Below, piece after piece: positions 1 through 5,041 of a stretch of DNA of 5,041 bases; the first letter of the stretch is position 1; each line of letters opens with the position of its first letter. The stretch is from Lachnospiraceae bacterium. Its GTDB lineage: Bacteria > Bacillota > Clostridia > Lachnospirales > Lachnospiraceae. Made by a program: the position numbers and the translations under genes. The notes below the pieces were generated by a model. The model made no database searches. It was not told the origin of the DNA and saw only the letters and a program-made list of their open reading frames with translations. The stretch is from assembly GCA_024691145.1 (NCBI GenBank), contig JAILNW010000165.1, forward strand, positions 1-5,041. The letters are read 5' to 3'.

Positions 1-1098
1 TATTATGTGGATGGTGTTTTAAGTGTATATATTACAATGTGTATTATATTATTGTTAATTATTTCAGATAGGAAGATAGATATTAACAGGAATTATGCTT
101 TTTTTGTTCTTGGAATGATTATTATGATTGGTGGCAATATTAAGTTTACAGGACTTGGATATATGGGTATCTTTTGCATATTCTATTATATATTATGGCT
201 GATTAACGCATATAAGCAGAAGATATTTTTGAAGACTTTTAAATATTGTACTACATTTTATATTATTGTTCTTATTGCAACTGTGGGAATAGCAGGTTTT
301 TCTTCATATGTTATGAATACGGCAGAGAAGGGAAATCCATTATATCCACTTATCGGAAAAGATAAGGTTGATATAATGTCATTTAATCAGCCAGAGCAAT
401 TTGATGATTATAATAATGTACAGAAGTTATTTGTTTCTTTATTTGCTGAAACATCTGATGTATCAGAAATGATAGATGCAAGTGAAAAGATAAAATTAAA
501 AATTCCTCTTCATGTGTCTATTGAAGAAGTAAAGCAATGTATGAGAACATCTGATATAAGACTTGGGGGATTTGGACCACTATTTAGTGGAATGTTTATT
601 CTAATGGTAATACTTATTATTTATGGAGAATATAAATTATTTAAGAAAAACAGGTATCTTACAATCCAGTTAATAGGTATAGAATGTATTATGACAGTTT
701 TGATTTTTTGTGTAGATGGAGGCTGGTGGGCAAGATATAGTGGATATTCATATATTTTAGTTGCATGTGCAATGGTTATTGGATATAATATGAAGAGAGG
801 CAGAGCATTAGATTTTATATATAAATTTTTATTAACACTTACAGTTATTAATACATGTATAATGATGCTTGCAGTACCAAGGGGAATCATATATTCACAA
901 AAACAATATAAGACTTTGAAGATGATTAAAAACAGATGTGATAAAGAAGATACTTCAGTTAATATCGCACTTCAGTCAGACTCTTTTAATGGCAATATGT
1001 ATAATTTAATGGATTATGATATTCCATTTAATATTGTAGAATATGATGATAACCTTGAACAGTTTAATGAATTCTGTTTTTATGGTTTCGAAAAATAA
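1..1098 (+). CDS. Polytopic membrane protein, GT-C glycosyltransferase-like, C-terminal part (5' truncated)
   Basis: The reading frame is open from the first base, and a GTG at position 7 has no ribosome binding site before it, so this is the 3' part of a longer gene that begins outside the window; about 365 residues are present. About eight hydrophobic stretches are visible: roughly residues 7-22, 32-47, 54-68, 86-105, 193-210, 222-242, 250-263 and 275-296. Between them lies a hydrophilic loop starting with a GNPLYPLIGKDK motif (about 112-123), and further on are GGFGPLF and GGWWARYSGY. An NP-x-YP loop and an (A)RY segment before a late membrane helix are typical of GT-C type lipid-linked sugar transferases and related polymer-synthesis proteins. 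The catalytic acidic loop expected near the N-terminus is not in the window, so enzymatic activity is inference. It ends 19 bp before the carrier-protein gene and looks co-transcribed with it. An O-antigen ligase or polymerase-like protein is the main alternative. Confidence 0.72.
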   Translation, partial: YYVDGVLSVYITMCIILLLIISDRKIDINRNYAFFVLGMIIMIGGNIKFTGLGYMGIFCIFYYILWLINAYKQKIFLKTFKYCTTFYIIVLIATVGIAGFSSYVMNTAEKGNPLYPLIGKDKVDIMSFNQPEQFDDYNNVQKLFVSLFAETSDVSEMIDASEKIKLKIPLHVSIEEVKQCMRTSDIRLGGFGPLFSGMFILMVILIIYGEYKLFKKNRYLTIQLIGIECIMTVLIFCVDGGWWARYSGYSYILVACAMVIGYNMKRGRALDFIYKFLLTLTVINTCIMMLAVPRGIIYSQKQYKTLKMIKNRCDKEDTSVNIALQSDSFNGNMYNLMDYDIPFNIVEYDDNLEQFNEFCFYGFEK

Positions 1099-1105
1099 GA
1101 TGTAT

Positions 1106-1110
1106 GGAGG
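1106..1110 (+). promoter_or_regulatory. Ribosome binding site that sets the acyl carrier protein start
   Basis: GGAGG lies 7 bases before ATG 1118. The same frame is open further upstream to an ATG at 1043, but that ATG lies inside the previous gene, has no Shine-Dalgarno sequence, and would add 25 residues that match no carrier-protein structure. The 1118 start gives a normal-sized carrier protein. Confidence 0.85.
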
Positions 1111-1117
1111 AAAGGTT

Positions 1118-1336
1118 ATGTTAGAAGAAATTATTGAAATAGCAAAGGAATATGTTGAGGATGAAGATATTGAAGTTACAGGAGAAACAAGTTTACTTGA
1201 AGACCTTGAGTTTTCTTCAATGGAATTTTTCTCATTTATATCTGATATTGAAGACAAGTTTGATACAACAATACCAGAGAATGCTTTAAAGAAAATTGAA
1301 ACAATCAATGATATAGTTGAATTTTTATCAAAATAA
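1118..1336 (+). CDS. Acyl carrier protein (phosphopantetheine-binding)
   Basis: This is a 72-residue acidic protein with the four-helix acyl carrier pattern. Helix I starts at residue 2 (LEEIIEIAKEY). The attachment loop is DLEFSSME at residues 29-36, where canonical carriers have DLGxDSLD, so Ser34 (codon 1217-1219) is the expected 4'-phosphopantetheine site. Helix II continues to the IEDKF segment (44-48), followed by IP (52-53) and a last helix ending at FLSK. The Asp usually preceding the modified Ser is Ser33 here, and the following Leu is Met35; such changes are seen in specialised carriers as opposed to fatty-acid AcpP. It is slightly shorter than AcpP or DltC (about 77-80 residues). 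It sits in an operon with an AMP-forming ligase and a membrane acyltransferase, so it probably carries the activated acyl group for surface modification and not bulk fatty-acid synthesis. No phosphopantetheinyl transferase is in the window; the housekeeping one would have to act on it. Confidence 0.93.
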   Translation: MLEEIIEIAKEYVEDEDIEVTGETSLLEDLEFSSMEFFSFISDIEDKFDTTIPENALKKIETINDIVEFLSK

Positions 1337-1351
1337 TTAGTTATACTAAAC

Positions 1352-1357
1352 GGAGGG
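1352..1357 (+). promoter_or_regulatory. Ribosome binding site of the membrane acyltransferase
   Basis: GGAGGG lies 10 bases upstream of ATG 1368, in the 31-bp gap after the carrier-protein stop codon. This supports ATG 1368 as the start. Confidence 0.8.
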
Positions 1358-1367
1358 AGCATATTTA

Positions 1368-2414
1368 ATGAATAAGAAATTAACAGGACTTACAATGTTT
1401 GACTTGATTAAGGGTGTGGCAATTATTATGGTAATATGGGTACACTCTAATACTTTTAAAGGCAGTAATGATTTTTTATTAAATAATATGTTTCGTGTAT
1501 CACTTATGCCGGCATTTTTTATTGTAAGTGGATATTGGCTTAAGAAACGATCAGTTTCAAGTGGAATTAAGTATAGTTTGCAATACATACTAAAACCGTA
1601 TGCCATAACAGGGTGTACGGTTGTAGTATTGTCTGCCATAAAAAAAATATTGCAGGGTGAATCAGCAGTAAGCCTTTCAATTTATCATGGTTTTGCATTT
1701 CTACTTGGACTTACAGATGCCAGCGGAACGGTATTAGGCAGATTTAATATTGGCTGGAATGGTGCGGCATGGTTCTTATTTGCTTTATTCTGGGCATGGA
1801 CATTCTTTTTTATGATTATAAATATAAAAAATGAAAAGATTCAGATTGCTATTGTTACTGTTATAGCAACACTTGGATTCTTATGGTCATATACTGATTT
1901 TATTGCATTTTTTGATCTGCCACAGGGCATGGTAGGTTGTGGATATGTTTATATGGGATATATACTTAAGAAAAAAAGTGTATTTAAAAAAGATATTCCT
2001 CGTTATGTCTTTGCGGTTTCATTAGTTGTATGGATTGTTTCAGCATGGCTTGGATTTATGGACATTGCCAGTCTTACATATAAACTGCCATTTCTTGTAT
2101 ACATAGGTGGAGGAATGGGTGCATTTGTAATTATATACTTATCTTTACTGGCAAATCAGTTAGAGAACAAAGTAATAGAAGGTCTTAGCCTTACAGGAAG
2201 ATATACTAATTGGATAATGTGTATACATACGGTTGAGATGCTTGCTTTTCCGTGGGATAAGTTTAATGATAAATTTGACAATTACAGCTTTTTAATAATG
2301 GGCGAAACAAGGATATTACAGTTTATTGTAAGATGCATTTTGATAGTTAGTATTTGCTTTTTGATGAAGAAAGTAAATATGAAAATAAATGGGAATAATA
2401 AATTGAAGAAGTAA
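1368..2414 (+). CDS. Integral-membrane acyltransferase, acyltransferase-3 (AT3, OafA/NolL/fucose 4-O-acetylase-like) family
   Basis: The protein has 348 residues, close to the usual size of a stand-alone AT3 domain, with about ten hydrophobic segments. The first contains FDLIKGVAIIMVIWVHS (residues 11-27): Lys15 and His26 are separated by exactly ten residues, giving the R/K-x10-H motif thought to be catalytic in this family. The second carries MPAFFIVSGYWLKKR (47-61), matching the family's P-x-FF-x-x-SG pattern, and AAWFL (133-137) matches the conserved W-F-L helix. A late helix has CIHT (285-288). No periplasmic SGNH domain is fused. Members O-acylate exopolysaccharides, O-antigens, peptidoglycan or antibiotics, normally with a cytoplasmic acyl donor and an acceptor at or across the membrane. 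Placed between a carrier protein and an acyl ligase, this one may take its acyl group from the carrier protein (inference). The acceptor is unknown; a surface or exported glycan is most likely. Membership of the family is secure, while acyl donor and acceptor are not. Confidence 0.92.
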   Translation: MNKKLTGLTMFDLIKGVAIIMVIWVHSNTFKGSNDFLLNNMFRVSLMPAFFIVSGYWLKKRSVSSGIKYSLQYILKPYAITGCTVVVLSAIKKILQGESAVSLSIYHGFAFLLGLTDASGTVLGRFNIGWNGAAWFLFALFWAWTFFFMIINIKNEKIQIAIVTVIATLGFLWSYTDFIAFFDLPQGMVGCGYVYMGYILKKKSVFKKDIPRYVFAVSLVVWIVSAWLGFMDIASLTYKLPFLVYIGGGMGAFVIIYLSLLANQLENKVIEGLSLTGRYTNWIMCIHTVEMLAFPWDKFNDKFDNYSFLIMGETRILQFIVRCILIVSICFLMKKVNMKINGNNKLKK

Positions 2415-2422
2415 GGGGAAGG
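2414..2422 (+). promoter_or_regulatory. Ribosome binding site of the AMP-forming ligase
   Basis: The purine-rich stretch AGGGGAAGG begins in the last base of the acyltransferase stop codon and ends 6 bases before ATG 2429. With only 14 bp between the two genes, translation is probably coupled. Confidence 0.7.
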
Positions 2423-2428
2423 TTAATA

Positions 2429-3835
2429 ATGGAAAATAAAATAATTAATATGCTTGATAAGACATGTGAAAAGAATAAGCAAAAAACTGCATTTGAATAT
2501 ATAGAAGACGGTATGGTTATCCAAGTTTCATATGGAAGTCTTAGAACTCAGATTAATCATGCTATAAAAATAGTTGAAAATATTGAGGAAAAAAGGGTGG
2601 CATTACTTGGAATGACATCTTTTCAGTGGATATGTATGGCATATGCCATGATAGCATGTGGAAAAACCATTATATTTCCGGATGCTACACTTCCTTTAGA
2701 AGATTTATCAGTACTTTTAAAAAATACTGACTGTGAAAGAATTATTATTACTGATGATAGAAAGGATTTAGAAGCCTTGAATGAATTATGTCCAGTTGAG
2801 TACTACTCAATGGACAGAGTATATAAAATCATTGACAGATCAGTAAGGATTAAAGCAAAATGTGATAATGGCGAAGTTATATTTTTTACTTCAGGAACAT
2901 CAAAACTTGCAAAGGGTGTTGTTCTTACTTATGATGCAATTTTTGCAGGTGTGGAGATTGGAATAATTAATCACGTTCCAAAAAATGGAGAGAGACTGAT
3001 GATTCCGACACCTACATATCATATAATGGGCTTTATGCTTACTTTAATCAGTATAAAGAATTGCAATATCGTATGCTATGCAAGAAATATGAAAACCATA
3101 TCAAAGGATATGTTTACATTTAATCCTGACAGTATGCTTCTTGTTCCGAGCCTTCTTGATTTTATTGCCAGCAGTAAAAAAGGAATTCCGGCTAAAACAA
3201 AACGTGTTATGGTTGGCGGAGGCGCATTAAGTAAGGAGACATTTACTAAGGCACGAGATAAAGGTCTTGATGTGTACACTGGATATGGATTGTCAGAAGC
3301 CTGCGGACAGGCTACGGTATCTGTTAGGAATGATATAAGCAAGATGAGATTAACTGATAACATGGAAGTTAAGATATCTGATGAAGGCGAGATTCTATTA
3401 AAGAGCAAATCTTTGATGAAAGAGTATTATAATAACAAAGAAGAAACGGACAAAGTGCTTATTGATGGATACCTTCATACTGGTGATGTTGGATATATTA
3501 CTGAAGATAACTGCCTTGTTTTTACAGGAAGAATTAAAGACATTATAGTTATGGATAATGGAGAAAAGGTAAATTGCAGAGAACTGGATGATATTATTAA
3601 TGCATTTGAAAAAGTCAGGGAAGGTGCAATAAAGTGGACTGGAAAGGAACTTGTTGCTGTTATTGTGCCACAGGATGGCTTTTGTAATGTAGAAGAGGCT
3701 GAAGATTATATGATGGAACAGGTGAAAGAATATAATAAATTACAGCCATTTTTCAGAAAAATATCACGAGTAGAGATAAAAAATGAACCATTAAAGAGAA
3801 CTTCAACAGGAAAGATACAGAGAAGAGAATTGTAG
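2429..3835 (+). CDS. AMP-forming acyl ligase (acyl-CoA synthetase / acyl-ACP ligase, ANL superfamily)
   Basis: The 468-residue protein has every core adenylation motif in order. The phosphate loop is FFTSGTSKLAKGV (152-164), a variant of TSGTTGxPKG, with Lys162 in the conserved position. The A4-like motif is TPTYHIMGF (194-202) with His198. The A5 motif is YTGYGLSEA (283-291) with Glu290. The A7 motif is HTGDVGY (350-356), where Asp353 should bind the AMP ribose. The A8 hinge is TGRIKDIIVMDNGEKV (366-381). The A10 motif is TSTGK (458-462), Lys462 being the expected adenylation lysine. It would activate a carboxylate with ATP and pass the acyl group to a thiol. Adjacent genes make the Ser34 carrier protein the likely acceptor (inference); CoA is the alternative. 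The A4 region is P-x-xH as in acyl and aryl CoA ligases and lacks the FD-x-S Asp that holds the amino group in amino-acid adenylation domains such as DltA, which argues against D-alanine. The reading frame closes with tandem TAG TAG. Confidence 0.93.
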   Translation: MENKIINMLDKTCEKNKQKTAFEYIEDGMVIQVSYGSLRTQINHAIKIVENIEEKRVALLGMTSFQWICMAYAMIACGKTIIFPDATLPLEDLSVLLKNTDCERIIITDDRKDLEALNELCPVEYYSMDRVYKIIDRSVRIKAKCDNGEVIFFTSGTSKLAKGVVLTYDAIFAGVEIGIINHVPKNGERLMIPTPTYHIMGFMLTLISIKNCNIVCYARNMKTISKDMFTFNPDSMLLVPSLLDFIASSKKGIPAKTKRVMVGGGALSKETFTKARDKGLDVYTGYGLSEACGQATVSVRNDISKMRLTDNMEVKISDEGEILLKSKSLMKEYYNNKEETDKVLIDGYLHTGDVGYITEDNCLVFTGRIKDIIVMDNGEKVNCRELDDIINAFEKVREGAIKWTGKELVAVIVPQDGFCNVEEAEDYMMEQVKEYNKLQPFFRKISRVEIKNEPLKRTSTGKIQRREL

Positions 3836-3842
3836 TAGTTAA

Positions 3843-3847
3843 GAGGA
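3843..3847 (+). promoter_or_regulatory. Ribosome binding site of the CotH-domain gene
   Basis: GAGGA lies 8 bases before ATG 3856, in the 20-bp gap after the ligase. It supports the chosen start, which also gives a well-formed N-terminal membrane anchor. Confidence 0.75.
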
Positions 3848-3855
3848 TAGTTTAA

Positions 3856-4977
3856 ATGAAAGATATGTTAAAAAAGTATGGAGTATTATTATTTGTATCA
3901 ATTGCTGCATTATGTATTACACTTGTAGCAGGAATAAAGGGGAGTAAAGATGATGCCTTATATAATAAGGTTTCTTTTGGCGTAAAAAATAATATGAATA
4001 ATGACGGCGTAAAGATCTGGAAGAATAATTCTATTGCATACATCTTTCTTCCTGCATATGCAGAAAGGGATTCTGTTACATTTTCGGACAATGAGTATAA
4101 TATAAAATTAAAACTTGGCAGCAATACATATGAAAGTGGCGATAAGATAAAAAATCTGGAACTGGATAAAGAGTATGATGCTGAACTTGTAAAGAATAAC
4201 AAAAAAGAAAACTTTAAACTTTCATTTTATAAAGCAAATGATACTGCAACTATTTATATTGATACTGAAAGCCAGAGTCTTTATAAGGTTAATGAAGATA
4301 AGGACAATAAAGAAGCAGGCAGCATGAAGATAATTGACAGAGATGGAAAGATAAACTATGACAGTGATATAGAGTATATTTCTGGAAGAGGCAACTATTC
4401 ATGGATGTGGGGAGACAAGAAAAGTTATAATATAAAATTAAATGAAGGTACAGACCTTTTAAATCTTGGAGCATCAGATAAATGGTGTCTTAATGCTAAT
4501 TGTTTTGATAAGTCATCATTAAAAAATAAGATGATTTATGATTTTGCCAAGGAAATGAGAATGCCATTTACACCAGATACAGCTTATGTTGACGTATACT
4601 TTAATGGCGAGTATGCAGGAATTTATCTTTTGTCTGAAAAACTTAATGTGGAGAAAAACAGGGTAAATATACATGATTTACAGGCTGACAATGATCTTCT
4701 TAATGGTTATGGTTATCATGATGTCATGATAGAATATAATAATAAAAGAGGATACAAGGCGGAAAATGAGCCTTCAAAAATGGACGGAGGTTATCTTATG
4801 GAACTTCTGCCATATGACAGAGAGTATACAAGTGGTTTCTTTACAAGAAATAATAACGTACTTATAAGCATAGATTCTCCTAAATATATAACATTAAATG
4901 AACTTGAATATATAAGTAAGTTTGTATCCGTTTTACTTGTATACAGTCCATCAACATGTCCGCAGGACAAATCATAA
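3856..4977 (+). CDS. CotH-domain protein (CotH kinase family), membrane-anchored, 3' end disrupted by an inversion junction
   Basis: The reading frame has 373 codons. Residues 4-7 are basic or polar and are followed by a hydrophobic helix at about 9-27, a signal anchor or uncleaved signal peptide that would place the rest outside the cell. Residues 35-130 look like a small beta-rich extracellular domain. The CotH domain begins near residue 132: IYIDTES, then SGRGNYSWMW (176-185, family GRGNSTW), KKSYNIKL (188-195), LGASDKWCLNAN (204-215), SSLKNKMIYDF (220-230), YVDVYFNGEYAGIYLLSEKL (244-263) and GGYLMELLPYD (311-321). Homology stops at about residue 358 (SKFVS). The last 15 or so residues are low-complexity read-through of sequence that is coding on the other strand, and the hallmark C-terminal WDYDLS segment is absent from this frame. 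Family members phosphorylate spore-coat proteins in Bacillus, but many clostridial members are exported and of unknown function. As read here the protein lacks an essential part of the domain and would be inactive; the intact gene probably encodes well over 450 residues. Confidence 0.88.
   Translation: MKDMLKKYGVLLFVSIAALCITLVAGIKGSKDDALYNKVSFGVKNNMNNDGVKIWKNNSIAYIFLPAYAERDSVTFSDNEYNIKLKLGSNTYESGDKIKNLELDKEYDAELVKNNKKENFKLSFYKANDTATIYIDTESQSLYKVNEDKDNKEAGSMKIIDRDGKINYDSDIEYISGRGNYSWMWGDKKSYNIKLNEGTDLLNLGASDKWCLNANCFDKSSLKNKMIYDFAKEMRMPFTPDTAYVDVYFNGEYAGIYLLSEKLNVEKNRVNIHDLQADNDLLNGYGYHDVMIEYNNKRGYKAENEPSKMDGGYLMELLPYDREYTSGFFTRNNNVLISIDSPKYITLNELEYISKFVSVLLVYSPSTCPQDKS
4914..4938. repeat. Short inverted repeat spanning the CotH inversion junction
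   Basis: AAGTAA at 4914-4919 is matched by its reverse complement TTACTT at 4933-4938, with 13 bases between. Beyond the arms TATA recurs on both sides with one base of offset. It lies where + strand CotH homology ends and minus strand CotH homology begins. Six AT-rich base pairs can arise by chance, so a role in the junction is only suggestive. Confidence 0.35.
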
Positions 4978-5041
4978 TCCCACACTGGTCCTGCATGAAG
5001 TTTATTATCATCTGTATCCTTATAAAAGAACTGGCTTGCAT
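4930..5041 (-). pseudogene. Inverted fragment of a CotH C-terminal domain (runs off the window end)
   Basis: Read on the minus strand from 5039 down to about 4930, one uninterrupted frame gives ASQFFYKDTDDNKLHAG followed by PVWDYDLSCGHVDGLYTSK. This is the CotH family's C-terminal hallmark (S-x-FFYKD, then GP-x-WDYDLS-x-G), with WDYD at 4971-4982. It is exactly what the upstream + strand CotH gene is missing, has similar composition, and is in the opposite orientation. A stretch of roughly 40-50 codons that should separate SKFVS from ASQFFYKD is not present in the window. The left boundary lies somewhere between about 4911 and 4945 and cannot be fixed precisely. The minus-strand frame stays open past the junction into antisense of the + strand gene, so there is no separate minus-strand gene start here. 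The fragment is either the flipped 3' part of the same gene or a fold-back chimera. Confidence 0.85.

Noticed and set aside
1043..1117. Upstream start of the carrier-protein gene overlapping the first gene
   Set aside because: No ribosome binding site precedes ATG 1043 and the extra 25 residues do not fit the fold; GGAGG before ATG 1118 decides the start.
1337..1349. Small hairpin TTAGT-TAT-ACTAA after the carrier-protein stop, considered as a terminator
   Set aside because: The five-pair stem is AT-rich and weak, has no following T-run and directly precedes the next gene's ribosome binding site.
1006..1362. Minus-strand open frame of 118 codons across the carrier-protein gene
   Set aside because: It is serine- and isoleucine-rich antisense of a well-supported gene, with no ribosome binding site or recognisable family.
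3076..3408. Minus-strand open frame inside the ligase gene
   Set aside because: It is antisense to motif-bearing ligase sequence and has no coding signs of its own.
1118..3835. Canonical dltABCD D-alanylation operon
   Set aside because: There is no MBOAT protein or DltD, the membrane enzyme is AT3, and the ligase lacks the amino-group-binding Asp motif.
3852..4474. Minus-strand open frames across the CotH gene's 5' half
   Set aside because: They are low-complexity serine/leucine-rich shadows of the + strand gene, unlike the meaningful minus-strand frame at 4930-5041.
4930..4977. Natural C-terminus or simple frameshift of the CotH gene
   Set aside because: The downstream bases give no CotH homology in any + strand frame, while the minus strand encodes the family's missing C-terminal motif.
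4978..5041. Intergenic terminator or new + strand gene after CotH
   Set aside because: No stem with T-run or ribosome binding site is seen; the stretch is explained by minus-strand CotH coding sequence.

Overview
The window looks like part of a low-GC Gram-positive genome, most likely a clostridial gut or rumen bacterium of the Lachnospiraceae type. The reasons are AT-rich coding sequence, strong AGGAGG-like ribosome binding sites, tightly packed co-directional genes, and an exported CotH-domain protein of a kind common in that group. The genus cannot be told from this sequence. Both ends cut through genes, so this may be a short contig or an excerpt.

Layout: five genes run on the + strand with gaps of only 14-31 bp, and I see no internal promoter or terminator, so they read as one operon. 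(1) 1-1098 is the C-terminal part of a polytopic membrane protein resembling GT-C glycosyltransferases. (2) 1118-1336 is a 72-aa acyl carrier protein with phosphopantetheine site Ser34. (3) 1368-2414 is an integral-membrane acyltransferase-3 (AT3) protein with the family's K-x10-H motif. (4) 2429-3835 is an AMP-forming acyl ligase with all core adenylation motifs and the catalytic C-terminal Lys. (5) 3856-4977 is a membrane-anchored CotH-domain protein whose 3' part is disrupted.

Taken together (inference), the ligase would activate a carboxylic acid and load it on the carrier protein, and the membrane acyltransferase would move it to a cell-surface or exported glycan that the GT-C-like protein helps build. 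The logic parallels the DltA/DltC/DltB D-alanylation pathway, but the membrane enzyme is AT3 rather than MBOAT and the ligase looks tuned to a non-amino-acid acyl group. The exported CotH protein would act on, or together with, the same surface product.

The most concrete anomaly is at the 3' end. From about position 4930 the sequence stops encoding CotH on the + strand, and the missing C-terminal CotH motif (GPVWDYDLS and flanks) is instead encoded, in good order, on the minus strand up to the window end. This is an inversion junction inside the gene: a real local inversion, or a fold-back (chimeric) artefact near a contig end.
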